NCBI GenBank assembly: GCA_913063405.1
Contig: CAJXZB010000004.1
Location: 1-64,000, forward strand
DNA from: an uncultured Ulvibacter sp.
GTDB lineage: Bacteria > Bacteroidota > Bacteroidia > Flavobacteriales > Flavobacteriaceae
Reading direction: 5' to 3'
Length of the DNA stretch: 64,000 nucleotides
Shown: positions 53,590 to 63,106 of the stretch, piece by piece
Numbering within the stretch: the stretch's first letter is position 1
Layout of the letters: each line of letters begins with the position of its first letter
Made by a program: the position numbers and the translations under genes
Notes under the pieces: generated by a model
The model's input: only the letters and a program-made list of their open reading frames with translations
The model's database searches: none
What the model was told of the DNA's origin: nothing

Positions 53590-54921
53590 ATGAAAATATT
53601 CAAAATATATATAATGAAAATTCGTCTCTTACTTGCGGCTATGCTAGTAATAGGGGCAACGTCTTGCACCTTTGAAGAGCAAGTAGATCCTGATGGCCCT
53701 AGTTTGGAAGGGGTGTTGACAAACGCCTCGATATCGCAACTAAATAACTTAGTAGTAGGGATTGAATCCACAATGAGAAATTCATTAGGAATTCAAACCA
53801 CTGCTAGTGGTACAATGGCAAGAGAATTATATTTGTTCGATGCTGATCCAAGAAACACCGCTAATATTTTGGGTAAGAATGGATCAACATTGGAGAATAG
53901 TGATTTTTATTCAACGGCTGCTTGGGCTGGTAGATATAGAGCAATTAAAAATGCAAATATCTTAATTCAATCAGCTGGGAATACAGGCGCGATTTCACAA
54001 AGCGAAGCTGCTGGATATATTGGCTTTGCTCAAACTGTAATAGCTTTTGAACTAATTGAAGTTCTTAAATCTTACGGAAGAGCTAGAGTAGATGTTTCAG
54101 ATGATTTGAATTTGGGACCAATTTTAGACTTCCCTGCTGCAATTGCAGAAGTAAGAACGCTATTGGATTTGGCTCAAACAAATTTAAATGGATCTTCTTT
54201 TGTGTTTGATTTAGCAGGTTTTGATGGATTTGATACTCCTGGAGGGATGGCAAGTTTTAATAGAGCTACTGCTGCTGTTGCGGCCTTATATGCCGGAGAT
54301 AAAACTGCAGCTAGAAGTGCATTAGCGGGATCTTACTTTAATTTAGGTGGAGATTTAACTACTGGACCAAAGCACGTTTTTAGTACAAGTAGTGGAGATT
54401 TAACTAATCCAGTATTTAAAGGTCCATCAGGACCTTTACCAGAGGATGCTAATAATGGGGATCAGATTATTGTTCATAATGATTGGATAGCTGATGCTGA
54501 AGCTGGTGATACCCGAGTTACGGCAAAATCTGCGTTAAGACCAGATCCTTCGGTACAAGATTTATTGACAGGAACCCATGAAACTAGATTGTACGCAACT
54601 AATGTTTCACCAATTGATATGTTAAGAAACGAAGAGTTGGTTTTAGTTTATGCTGAGGCTCAAATTGGAGCTAATAATGCTGAAGCCGTTACAGCTTTAA
54701 ATGTAGTGCGTAATGCGGCTGGTTTGCCAAATTATTCTGGAGGAACTGATGATGGATCATTGGTTACTGAGATGCTAAACCAAAGAAGATATTCTTTATG
54801 GTGTGAGAACCATAGAATGTTCGATTTACGTAGATATAATTTATCAAACACATTGCCTATCGATAGAGCTGGTGATGTAGTTTATAATGTTTTCCCTGTG
54901 CCATTAGTAGAAACAAACTAG
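53590..54921 (+). CDS. SusD/RagB-family surface lipoprotein (pair 2)
   Basis: The protein has 443 residues with a lipoprotein signal; starts at 53590 or at the ATG 53614 (MKIRLLLAAMLVIGATSC) both give one. The 53590 start has an A-rich leader 12 bp after the susC stop and is used here. Helical SusD body motifs include YSTAAWAGRYRAIKNANILI and EELVLVYAEAQIGANNAEAV, and the C-terminal block LNQRRYSLWCENHRMFDLRR is typical. The final residues are VFPVPLVETN. It differs in sequence from pair 1's SusD. The terminator is 54955-54990. A possible remnant of a third susD lies at 55099-55210. Confidence 0.93.
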   Translation: MKIFKIYIMKIRLLLAAMLVIGATSCTFEEQVDPDGPSLEGVLTNASISQLNNLVVGIESTMRNSLGIQTTASGTMARELYLFDADPRNTANILGKNGSTLENSDFYSTAAWAGRYRAIKNANILIQSAGNTGAISQSEAAGYIGFAQTVIAFELIEVLKSYGRARVDVSDDLNLGPILDFPAAIAEVRTLLDLAQTNLNGSSFVFDLAGFDGFDTPGGMASFNRATAAVAALYAGDKTAARSALAGSYFNLGGDLTTGPKHVFSTSSGDLTNPVFKGPSGPLPEDANNGDQIIVHNDWIADAEAGDTRVTAKSALRPDPSVQDLLTGTHETRLYATNVSPIDMLRNEELVLVYAEAQIGANNAEAVTALNVVRNAAGLPNYSGGTDDGSLVTEMLNQRRYSLWCENHRMFDLRRYNLSNTLPIDRAGDVVYNVFPVPLVETN

Positions 54922-54954
54922 TATGTTCTTCGGAATATAATTTACATTAAATTA

Positions 54955-54990
54955 AAAGGGCCTGATAAAATAAATTTGTCAGGCCCTTTC
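54955..54990 (+). terminator. Terminator after SusC/D pair 2
   Basis: AAAGGGCCTGA (54955-54965) and TCAGGCCCTTT (54979-54989) form an 11-bp stem with a 13-nt loop. Only a short T run follows (CTTAA), but the stem is strong. Confidence 0.8.
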
Positions 54991-55098
54991 TTAATACAAT
55001 ACCTTGATTCGTTGTTCAATTAGAATTAATTGAGGGGTCATAATGTTGAATAATGGAGACTATATACTAGTATCATTAACGATACTTCCCTTATGGAA

Positions 55099-55210
55099 GA
55101 GCTGTTAACACCAAAGAAGATACTCTTTGTTGTATGCTGAAGACATCGTTGGGTTGAATGGGGTGGACGTAATTAACAATTTCCTGTCTCCATTTAATGA
55201 AGGTTTATAA
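55099..55210 (+). pseudogene. Possible susD 3'-end remnant
   Basis: The 37 bases at 55099-55135 resemble 54769-54806 in the SusD gene: GAG.TG.TAA, then CCAAAGAAGATA and TCTTT with few changes. In one frame the translation reads HQRRYSLLYAED, near the typical SusD block NQRRYSLW. Ending with FLSPFNEGL and a TAA (55208-55210), it also resembles the SusD tail FPVPLVET. The middle is not similar, so this is tentative. The flanking sequence (54991-55098 and 55211-55235) holds nothing else recognisable. Confidence 0.3.
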
Positions 55211-55235
55211 CTAGAGGTTAAATAGTTTGTAGTAT

Positions 55236-55271
55236 AAAAAATCCCATTCACGAAAGTGAACGGGATTTTTG
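55236..55271. terminator. Bidirectional terminator before the RND gene (minus strand)
   Basis: AAAAATCCC (55236-55244) pairs with GGGATTTTT (55262-55270), with an inner CAC/GTG pair. The efflux operon ends here on the minus strand. Confidence 0.8.
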
Positions 55272-55299
55272 TTTCTTACAAAGAATTAATGCGAAGGAA

Positions 55300-58200
55300 C
55301 TACTCTCCTGCTTCAAGATCTAAAACTGTTACTTCCTCTTTTGAAGATTTACTTTGCCACCACATATTAAACTTTGCTGTTAAAAAGAATAAGATAGGAA
55401 CTACAATTAAAGTTAGGAAGGTTGCAATGAATAGACCGTAAATAACCGTCCAGGCTAATGGCCCCCAGAAAATAACATTATCTCCCCCAAAGTAAAGGTT
55501 GGCATCGAACTCACTAAATAAAGTATAGAAATTAATATTGAGTCCGGTAGCTAGTGGAATAAGTCCAAGAATGGTGGTAATGGCAGTTAATAAAACAGGC
55601 CGTAAACGTGCTTTTCCAGCTCTTACAACACTCTCGAAAGTGTCTTCAATTTCTAAGTATTCGTCCTTCGCCAATCCTTTGTCTACCTTTTTTCTGTCAA
55701 TTAGAAGTTGTGTATAATCTAGTAGTACAACACCATTGTTAACAACGATTCCTGCCAGAGAAATAATACCCATCATTGTCATCATAATAACGAAGGGTTT
55801 ACCAGTAATAATAAGCCCGCCAAAAACCCCGATGAGACTTAAAAAGATAGCAAGCATGATAATTGCTGGCTTTGAAACGGAATTGAATTGAAATATTAAG
55901 ATAAAGAAAATCAGTCCAAGACCAGTAAAAAAAGCTCTCATCAAAAATACCATTTGCTTATTCTGCTCTTCAATTTGCCCAGTATAATCAATCTGTACTG
56001 ATGCAGGTTTATCTAAGAAACTCTCCATTTCGGCCTGCACCTTAGTGACAATGACTGCCGCGTCTGTGAATCCTGGTGAGAGTGCCGAGTAAACGGTTAC
56101 TACTCGTTTTAAGTCCTTATGCTTTATGGAGCTAAAACCAGAGTTATTTCTTTGTTTGGTAACAGCAGATACGGGGATTTCTTTTATTTTACCAGAAGCA
56201 GGATCTCTAAATGTTATTTTTTGATTAAAAATAGCGCTTGTATTATATCTGTTTTCTTCATTAAAACGCACATAAATGTCGTAATCCTCCCCATCTTCTT
56301 TATATACTCCTGCTTTTGATCCAAAAATTGAATTACGTAATTGCTGTCCTACTTGACCTGCACTTACCCCTAATTCTCCCGCTTTTTTCCTGTCAACTTC
56401 AACAATTACAGAAGGCTTCGATTTGTTTACATCAATCTTAAGCTCGTCAATTCCTGGAATACTCTTGGTATTTAAAAAATCGCGCATTCTTTCGGCAGTG
56501 GCAATTAACTCTGTATAATCATTCCCTTCCAATTCAATATTGATAGGGTATCCAGCTGGCGGACCTACTGCATCTTTTTCTACACTAATAGCTACCCCTG
56601 GATAAATACCTTTCAATGCTTCCTGAACTTTCTTTTGAAGATCCTTACTCTCTGCACCCCTCCTGTATTTATACTCCCGCATGGAAGCTGTTATTTTTCC
56701 GCGGTGTGGCATTTCTGCTGCAGACCCTCCATCTGTTTGAGGATTTCCAGCGCCTTCACCCACTTGTGATACGGCACTTTCAACTAAATAGTTATAACCA
56801 TTGTCAACATATTCTTCAGAATTAAGAACTGCATAAACCCGCTGCTCAATATCATTGGTAATTTGATTGGTTTTTACAATATCGGTTCCCTGTGGGTATT
56901 CTATATATACAATTATCTGATTGGGGTCATTATCAGGAAAAAACTCAATCTTAGTTCTTTGACTTGCAACTGATGCCCCAAAACCTCCAAAGGCAACAAA
57001 AAGTAAGATGAATGTTCCAATACTTATTACGTAGGGTCTCCAACCCGACAATGCAGTCCGAAGTAATTTTTCATATCCACGTTCCCATCGCGTTAGGATC
57101 TTTGTTTGGAAATAATTAGCCATTTTGCGAAGTCCGAAACGATACACCCATAGCATTACAGCCGTAAACACCATAATACTTCCTAAGGCTCTGTAAGCTC
57201 CTCCAAAAAGTAAAATTAAGAGACCAATTGCACCAACAATAGAAGTGATAATAATGATGCGTTTAAGTGGCATTTCTTTATCGTCAATACTCATAAATTG
57301 AGAGACCATCACTGAGTTAAAAAATATTGCAACAAATAACGACGACCCAAGTACTACAGAAAGGGTGATAGGAAAATAGATCATAAATTGCCCCATTACT
57401 CCTGGCCACATACCCAGTGGAATAAATGCAGCGACTGTAGTTGCTGTTGAAATAATGATAGGAAATGCAATTTCTCCAATTCCTTTTTTTGCTGCCTCAA
57501 TGCGTGTCATTCCTTCTTCGTCCATAAGACGATAGACATTTTCTACAACCACAATTCCATTATCAACCAGCATTCCTAGACCCATAATTAATCCGAAGAG
57601 AATCATGGTATTCATGGTGTAACCCAACATGCTCAAGATCATTAATGACATAAACATGGACATTGGAATTGCAAATCCAACAAAAAGAGCATTTTTAAAC
57701 CCTAAAAAGAACATCAATACCCCAACCACCAGTATTATACCAAAGATTATATTGTTTACAAGATCGTCCACTTGACCAACAGTTTTAGAAGATTGATCAT
57801 TTGCCAAAGTAACTTTTAAGTCGCTGGGGTACACATTGTTAATTGCGTTATCAACGATAATCTTAATTTTATCGGTCGCAGCAACCATGTTCTTACCCGC
57901 TCGCTTCTTAACATCGAGCATTACTACACGTTCCCCAAATTCTCTTGCATAGGTAGTTTTTTCCTTCTCTTTAAAAGACAAAGTAGCAATATCCTGAAGG
58001 TAAATAGCATTGCCATTTTCAGATTTAATAACGAAATTATCTAACTCGTTGGGATCGTTAATCTCTCCAATAATACGGACAGTTCGTCTTTGCCCACTTG
58101 AAATTAAGTTTCCGGCAGACATCGTAGTATTACCATTGCGCACAGCTCCTAAAATGTCATCAAAACTAACTTGAGCAGCCATCATTTTATAGATATCAAC

Positions 58201-58806
58201 CGCAATTTCTACCTCCTTTTCTTGGGCACCTCTTATGTCTACTTGTTTAATTTCTGGCAAGTCTTCAATCTCATCCTCCAAATACTCTCCAAACTCTTTA
58301 AGTTTTTGTACTGGGTAATCTCCGGAAATATTAATATTTAGTATTGGGATCTCTTCAGACATGCTCAAGTCGAAAATATTAGGCTCGACCTTGGCATTAT
58401 TAAAAGTAGGCCAGTCTTCACTGGATGTTTGAGAATCAACCTCATCCTTCACTTTTTGTTTGGCCTGATCAACACTGATGTTTTCATCAAACTCAATAAT
58501 AATCATTGAGTAATCCTCCTGCGATGTTGAAGTAACCTCTACCACATTACTAATGGTTTTGATTTTGTCTTCAAGTGGATCTGTAATGAGTTTTTCAATA
58601 TCCTCCGCTGTGTTCCCTGGATACAGCGAACTTATGTAGATCTTAGTCTCCTTTATTTCTGGAAAACTTTCACGAGGCATACTAAAATAAGCCGAAACCC
58701 CTAAGAATAGAATTAAGGACATCAATACATAAATGGTTGTTTTATTGTTAATTGCCCATGAAGACAACCCAAACTCTTTGTTTACATTCTTATGCTCTTC
58801 TGTCAT
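55300..58806 (-). CDS. RND-family efflux transporter
   Basis: The protein has 1168 residues and two similar halves, each with a large periplasmic loop and six helices, the AcrB/CusA/HAE pattern. The helix GLIMGLGMLVDNGIVVVENV contains the conserved Asp in the proton relay. The start MTEEHKNVNKEFGLSSWAINNKTTIYVLMSLILFLG is normal. It exports lipophilic or toxic compounds with proton exchange through the adaptor and TolC protein encoded upstream. It is about 100 residues longer than E. coli AcrB, with an extended middle and C-terminus usual in Bacteroidota. It is the last gene in the operon. Confidence 0.95.
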   Translation of the reverse strand: MTEEHKNVNKEFGLSSWAINNKTTIYVLMSLILFLGVSAYFSMPRESFPEIKETKIYISSLYPGNTAEDIEKLITDPLEDKIKTISNVVEVTSTSQEDYSMIIIEFDENISVDQAKQKVKDEVDSQTSSEDWPTFNNAKVEPNIFDLSMSEEIPILNINISGDYPVQKLKEFGEYLEDEIEDLPEIKQVDIRGAQEKEVEIAVDIYKMMAAQVSFDDILGAVRNGNTTMSAGNLISSGQRRTVRIIGEINDPNELDNFVIKSENGNAIYLQDIATLSFKEKEKTTYAREFGERVVMLDVKKRAGKNMVAATDKIKIIVDNAINNVYPSDLKVTLANDQSSKTVGQVDDLVNNIIFGIILVVGVLMFFLGFKNALFVGFAIPMSMFMSLMILSMLGYTMNTMILFGLIMGLGMLVDNGIVVVENVYRLMDEEGMTRIEAAKKGIGEIAFPIIISTATTVAAFIPLGMWPGVMGQFMIYFPITLSVVLGSSLFVAIFFNSVMVSQFMSIDDKEMPLKRIIIITSIVGAIGLLILLFGGAYRALGSIMVFTAVMLWVYRFGLRKMANYFQTKILTRWERGYEKLLRTALSGWRPYVISIGTFILLFVAFGGFGASVASQRTKIEFFPDNDPNQIIVYIEYPQGTDIVKTNQITNDIEQRVYAVLNSEEYVDNGYNYLVESAVSQVGEGAGNPQTDGGSAAEMPHRGKITASMREYKYRRGAESKDLQKKVQEALKGIYPGVAISVEKDAVGPPAGYPINIELEGNDYTELIATAERMRDFLNTKSIPGIDELKIDVNKSKPSVIVEVDRKKAGELGVSAGQVGQQLRNSIFGSKAGVYKEDGEDYDIYVRFNEENRYNTSAIFNQKITFRDPASGKIKEIPVSAVTKQRNNSGFSSIKHKDLKRVVTVYSALSPGFTDAAVIVTKVQAEMESFLDKPASVQIDYTGQIEEQNKQMVFLMRAFFTGLGLIFFILIFQFNSVSKPAIIMLAIFLSLIGVFGGLIITGKPFVIMMTMMGIISLAGIVVNNGVVLLDYTQLLIDRKKVDKGLAKDEYLEIEDTFESVVRAGKARLRPVLLTAITTILGLIPLATGLNINFYTLFSEFDANLYFGGDNVIFWGPLAWTVIYGLFIATFLTLIVVPILFFLTAKFNMWWQSKSSKEEVTVLDLEAGE

Positions 58807-58817
58807 TACTAGGTTGT

Positions 58818-59984
58818 TTATTGGTTTAATACTTTTACTGGCTGCCCATCTTTTACACTTCGCGCTCCTTCAAGTATGATTTCAGCACCATTCTCGATCC
58901 CTTTAAGAACCTCTATAACATCTCCTTGGGTTTTACCAGTCTCAATAATTACTCTCTTAGCAATGGCCTCATCGTTTCCGTTTTTGTTGATAGCGATATA
59001 GATATACTGTTGACCATCTGCGTTTTCAGAAATGATACTTTGTGGTATTAGTAAAGCCTTTTCGTTGGTATAATCGTTTATTTTAAGCTTTGCTGTTAAG
59101 TTGGGTTTAATATTTCTATCCTTATTAGGAACTGCGACTTCAACCTTGAAACTTCTATTGGCCGGGTTAATATAGTTTCCAGCTTGTCGTACTTTGGCAT
59201 CAACCGTTTTACCTAATACTGGGAACTCAACCAAAACCTTTTTGTTTTTAGTGATGTTGGAAATATAACTTTCAGGAACGTCAGTTTCAATATACATATC
59301 GTTGAGATTTACAATACGGAGTATTTGCGATTGTCCAGGAGCTACAACTGTACCTTGTTCCGTTATAATATCATCTATTATCCCAGAAAAGGGTGCTCTA
59401 ATTCCTGTTTTTCCTAATTGACTTTGCATTTGCCCAACCGCCTTTTGTTGTCCTTCATAGTTAGATTTAGCCTGCAAATATTCAATTTCACTTCCAATTT
59501 TTTGGTTCCAAAGACGTTCTTGTCGTTCAAAAGTAGTTTTTGCTAAGTCTGCTTGGATCTGCATTTGTGCAACTTGTTGTCCAAGACCACCATCATCAAT
59601 TCTTGCAAGTAGCTGCCCTTTTGAAACCGACTGTCCTTCTTTAACATATACACTAGTAAGCAATCCACTCATTTCTGGGTATACAATAACATTCTGCTTT
59701 GTCATTACATTCCCCTGAAGTTCTAAATAATGGTTAAAAACCTCATTTTTGGCTCCAAATGTTGTTACTAATGGATTTTTTTTAATGGTATCCAATTTAG
59801 AGATTGCATCATCGAGCCGTTTCATCTGTGCTGTGATTGCTTGTTGTTGAGCGGCGATTTCATCCTTTTTCGCTCTAATCTCACTTAGACTTCCAGATTC
59901 TATAACATTCTCTAAAGTTTTGGCTCCATCTCCACAGGATATTAAAAACGTAGTGGTGATTAATAGGATAAGAATTTTTTTCAT
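58818..59984 (-). CDS. RND efflux periplasmic adaptor (MFP) lipoprotein
   Basis: The protein has 388 residues with a lipoprotein signal (MKKILILLITTTFLISC, Cys at 17), a coiled-coil hairpin (about 30-70 and 140-190, ATTFERQERLWNQKIGSEIE-like KTTFERQERLWNQKIGSEIE), lipoyl halves (GLLTSVYVKEGQSVSKGQLL and IRAPFSGIIDDIITEQGTVV) and a beta-barrel. It joins the RND pump to the outer-membrane channel. The gap to the RND gene is 11 bp. It begins 29 bp after the TolC gene. Order and spacing support one transcript. Confidence 0.94.
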   Translation of the reverse strand: MKKILILLITTTFLISCGDGAKTLENVIESGSLSEIRAKKDEIAAQQQAITAQMKRLDDAISKLDTIKKNPLVTTFGAKNEVFNHYLELQGNVMTKQNVIVYPEMSGLLTSVYVKEGQSVSKGQLLARIDDGGLGQQVAQMQIQADLAKTTFERQERLWNQKIGSEIEYLQAKSNYEGQQKAVGQMQSQLGKTGIRAPFSGIIDDIITEQGTVVAPGQSQILRIVNLNDMYIETDVPESYISNITKNKKVLVEFPVLGKTVDAKVRQAGNYINPANRSFKVEVAVPNKDRNIKPNLTAKLKINDYTNEKALLIPQSIISENADGQQYIYIAINKNGNDEAIAKRVIIETGKTQGDVIEVLKGIENGAEIILEGARSVKDGQPVKVLNQ

Positions 59985-60013
59985 AATGACTGCTTTTATG
60001 ATTGAGGTTGGCT

Positions 60014-61366
60014 TTATTTGTTTCTTAATTCTGGTGTATTGAGCACCGTTTCTAAATTTGCTTTTGCGTTAATTACGTCCAACATTGATTGAAAGTATTG
60101 TTGTTGGGATGTGTACAATTGGGTCTGGGCTTGTCGAAGATCAAAACTTGTTGCTAAACCTTCGGTAAACTTAATTTGATTTTTATTTTCAATACGTTCA
60201 GCTAAAGCAATGTTCTTTTTTGAGTTTTCATAATTCTCTATGGCAAATTGGTAGTTGCTTTTAGCTGTATTTGCTTCAAGCGCAATGTTTTGAATAGTTT
60301 CTTCAAGTTGTGTTTCTGCTTGTTCCATTGCAATTTTTGCTCGTTGAGTTTTAGCAGAGCGCATACCGCTACTAAAAAGTGGAACATTGAGACTTAGGCC
60401 TAATAAAGACGATTGGTACCAGATTTGTTCACTATCAAAAAAGGAAAAATCATCACTATTGGCTGCAGTACCATAGTTCACAAAGGCGGATAAATTAGGC
60501 ATGGCTTTACTTTTTTCCAATTTCATTTCAAGTTCACGCTGCTCGGCAAAATTCTGAGCGATCCTATAATCCACATTTTCTTCAATGTTCAGTGCGTTAT
60601 TTAACAGGCTCAAACTTATATTTTGAACCGCCAAATCATCTAAAGAGTCTTCAAAAATTACTGTTTGATCAACATCGATCCCTAAAGCAATATTGAACAT
60701 TTGTTGAGCAATTACAGAACTTCGTTTGGCATTGTTAAGTTGAGTGTCAATGTCCAATAATGTGATTTCAAGTTGTTCAACACTTTCCTCTTCCGTTAGA
60801 CCATTCTCATATATTTTTCTGGTTTCAAATAGATTTTTCTCTAAATTCACCTTGTTCTTCTCAAAAATATCAACGAGTTCATCTGAAAGAACCACACTTC
60901 CATAAGCATTTATAACGCCCATTCTAACTTGGAGATTCGTCTTTTCTGAAATATTTGCGGAGTACCTTAAAAAGGTCTTCGCTGCCTTTAATCCAACAAG
61001 GTAACTACCGTCAAAAATCAATTGATTTAAGGTAGCCGTAGCCGAAGCATTCTGTTTTGTGCCAAATGTTACCGGTACAAAGGTTCCAGATGGACCACCA
61101 GTAATTTCTGCAGGAAGCAATGTTATGGGTTGTTTTAGGTTGTTATTATAGGTAATCTTTCCGTCTATTTGTGGAAGCCCAGTAGCAGTAGCTTCCCATT
61201 TTTGTTTCAAAGCCTTAGCGATATCGCGCCGGGCATTAATAGCCGTATAATTGCTGTCAATGGCGAACGAAATTGCCTCTTCGAGATTAAAACTGTAATT
61301 GTTTTGCTGTGTATACCCTAAGGTTGAAAGCAAAATAAAGCTTAAAATGACTCCTTTTTTAATCAT
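60014..61366 (-). CDS. TolC-family outer-membrane efflux channel
   Basis: The protein has 450 residues with a signal peptide (MIKKGVILSFILLSTLGYTQ) and two repeats of long amphipathic helices (EEAISFAIDSNYTAINARRD and FTEGLATSFDLRQAQTQLYT), as in TolC/OEP. It forms the outer-membrane channel of the tripartite pump. Its start codon lies inside the end of the TetR gene (8-bp overlap), so regulator and pump are coupled in one operon. Confidence 0.93.
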   Translation of the reverse strand: MIKKGVILSFILLSTLGYTQQNNYSFNLEEAISFAIDSNYTAINARRDIAKALKQKWEATATGLPQIDGKITYNNNLKQPITLLPAEITGGPSGTFVPVTFGTKQNASATATLNQLIFDGSYLVGLKAAKTFLRYSANISEKTNLQVRMGVINAYGSVVLSDELVDIFEKNKVNLEKNLFETRKIYENGLTEEESVEQLEITLLDIDTQLNNAKRSSVIAQQMFNIALGIDVDQTVIFEDSLDDLAVQNISLSLLNNALNIEENVDYRIAQNFAEQRELEMKLEKSKAMPNLSAFVNYGTAANSDDFSFFDSEQIWYQSSLLGLSLNVPLFSSGMRSAKTQRAKIAMEQAETQLEETIQNIALEANTAKSNYQFAIENYENSKKNIALAERIENKNQIKFTEGLATSFDLRQAQTQLYTSQQQYFQSMLDVINAKANLETVLNTPELRNK

Positions 61367-61967
61367 TTGTTTGATCGTTTATAAATTTATTGAGTGTTAG
61401 TTGCCCTTTTTTAGTTACAATACCCCGTAGATGATATTCCAAGAATTCTTCCATCAATTGTGCTTTTGGAAATTTATCGTTTGGAAATAGCATTTCATCT
61501 TTTGTCCCACTCACTCCAACAAAGTAAATTCTTGATACGAATTCAATATTCAAATTACCTCGATACAATTCTTGGTCAATTCCTTTTTTTAGATTTCTAA
61601 GGGTACATTCTTGCATCGTTTCAAAATGCATAGACCTCAAGGTATTTGAGATTTCGGGGTAGTATTTTTGAAGTTGGTATTGGGGAGAAGATTTTTCATT
61701 CTTAAGTTGTATCATTACGAATTTCTTGATCGCATAAAGTTCTTCAATTGGATTGTTGTCCAGCTCACAAATACAATCAATACCATGTGTAATAACTTGA
61801 AATAAAGAAAGTGTAGCTTCTTTTACAAGATCCGTTTTATTCTTAAAATGAGTATAGATTGTCTTTTTCGAAATTCCCATTTCATTAGCAATGTCATCCA
61901 TCGTAACACTCTTGAACCCAAGTGTGATGAACATTTCCGCTGCCTTTGATACAATTTTATCTCGCAT
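61359..61967 (-). CDS. TetR-family transcriptional regulator
   Basis: The ATG at 61967 (MRDKIVSKAAEMFITLGFKS) is preferred because an upstream ATG at 62006 would put the start inside the palindrome at 61989-62018. The product has 202 residues, with a TetR HTH at about 15-55 (VTMDDIANEMGISKKTIYTH) and a ligand-binding C-terminal domain. It likely represses its own operon (TetR-TolC-MFP-RND) until a substrate of the pump binds. The HTH sequence SKKTIYTHFKNKTDL is canonical, so DNA binding should be intact. Confidence 0.9.
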   Translation of the reverse strand: MRDKIVSKAAEMFITLGFKSVTMDDIANEMGISKKTIYTHFKNKTDLVKEATLSLFQVITHGIDCICELDNNPIEELYAIKKFVMIQLKNEKSSPQYQLQKYYPEISNTLRSMHFETMQECTLRNLKKGIDQELYRGNLNIEFVSRIYFVGVSGTKDEMLFPNDKFPKAQLMEEFLEYHLRGIVTKKGQLTLNKFINDQTND

Positions 61968-61988
61968 AATTGAGGACAAATATACTTC

Positions 61989-62018
61989 AGGAAACTTTAA
62001 ACACATAAAAAGTTTCCT
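61989..62018. promoter_or_regulatory. Palindromic operator candidate of the efflux operon
   Basis: AGGAAACTTT (61989-61998) and AAAGTTTCCT (62009-62018) are perfect 10-bp inverted arms around a 10-bp centre, 22 bp upstream of the TetR ATG. TetR-family proteins bind palindromes at such places to repress their own operon. Confidence 0.7.
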
Positions 62019-62082
62019 AAGTTTTGCAATTTTTTAACATTTGTATATTGTTTCGTACAATTATTTGCTTTTTATCACTTAA

Positions 62083-62116
62083 TTGATAACCATTTGTCTC
62101 ACAACTTGTATTTTTG
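62083..62116 (+). promoter_or_regulatory. Promoter of the polyprenyl synthetase gene
   Basis: TTG (62083-62085), a 23-bp spacer and TATTTTTG (62109-62116) fit the flavobacterial promoter TTG-N(17-23)-TANNTTTG. The ATG is 15 bp downstream of the -7 box. Confidence 0.55.
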
Positions 62117-62131
62117 TTGGAAATTTTTTGA

Positions 62132-63106
62132 ATGAATTCATTAGATGAATATCGCATAGAGCTTACCCAAAAACTGACCGAAACTATCGTGGTTAAGGAG
62201 CCGGACCAATTATATGGTCCTATTTCCTATATCCTTTCTTTAGGTGGAAAGAGGCTTAGACCTATTCTCACCCTAATGACCTGTGATTTCTTTGGAACCG
62301 ATTTAAAGAAAGCTATGAACGCTGCGCTTGCCGTGGAGTTGTTTCATAACTTTTCTTTGATTCATGATGATATAATGGATAACGCACCTTTAAGGAGAGG
62401 GAAGGAAACAGTACATGAAAAATGGGACCTGAATACAGGGATCTTATCTGGAGATGCTATGCTGATTCTGGCATATCAATTTTTTGAAAGTTATGAGCCA
62501 TTGTTGTTTCGTGATTTAGCTAAATTATTCAGCAAAACTGCCCTTCAAGTATGCGAAGGACAGCAATACGATGTAGATTTTGAAACACGTGATGATGTTA
62601 CCCTTTCTGAATATATTAAAATGATCGACTATAAAACGGCTGTTTTAATAGGGGCAGCAATGAAAATGGGTGCGATTGTTGCCGAAGCTTCGGAAGAATG
62701 TAGAGATAACATTTATGTTTTTGGCCGCAACCTCGGTATTGCGTTTCAGCTTCAGGATGATTATTTAGATGCCTTCGGAAACCCGGAGAATTTTGGAAAA
62801 CAGACTGGAGGTGATATTCTTTCGAACAAAAAGACCTTTCTGTATTTAACTGCACTTGAAAATAGTAGCCAAGAGCAGGCTGAAGAATTGGTTCATCTTT
62901 TTAGTGTTAGCCCAAAGGATCCTTCAGATAAAATAGAACGAGTTAAGCAAATTTTTGAAACTTCAGGTGCTTCCGAAGCGACAAAAGAAGAAATTACCAA
63001 GTATACTCATTTGGCAAATGATGTATTAGAAAAAATAGATATTCCAGAAGAAAAGCGAGATGCCCTTAGGTCTTTTGGAAATTCCTTAATGGCAAGAACG
63101 GTTTAA
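62132..63106 (+). CDS. Polyprenyl diphosphate synthase
   Basis: The protein has 324 residues. Both aspartate-rich motifs are present: DDIMD in FSLIHDDIMDNAPLRRGK and DDYLD in FQLQDDYLDAFGNPENF. GKRLRP in SLGGKRLRPILTLMTCDF is typical. The enzyme extends farnesyl diphosphate with isopentenyl diphosphate to a long chain, for menaquinone side chains in this respiring bacterium. The amino acids before the first motif set the chain length, but I cannot assign it reliably. The stop overlaps by 4 bp with the convergent gene at 63103. Confidence 0.93.
   Translation: MNSLDEYRIELTQKLTETIVVKEPDQLYGPISYILSLGGKRLRPILTLMTCDFFGTDLKKAMNAALAVELFHNFSLIHDDIMDNAPLRRGKETVHEKWDLNTGILSGDAMLILAYQFFESYEPLLFRDLAKLFSKTALQVCEGQQYDVDFETRDDVTLSEYIKMIDYKTAVLIGAAMKMGAIVAEASEECRDNIYVFGRNLGIAFQLQDDYLDAFGNPENFGKQTGGDILSNKKTFLYLTALENSSQEQAEELVHLFSVSPKDPSDKIERVKQIFETSGASEATKEEITKYTHLANDVLEKIDIPEEKRDALRSFGNSLMARTV

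Noticed and set aside
45610-54921. Polysaccharide utilisation locus
   Set aside because: Two SusC/SusD pairs are present but no glycoside hydrolase, sulfatase, lyase or dedicated sensor lies next to them, so a glycan role cannot be claimed.
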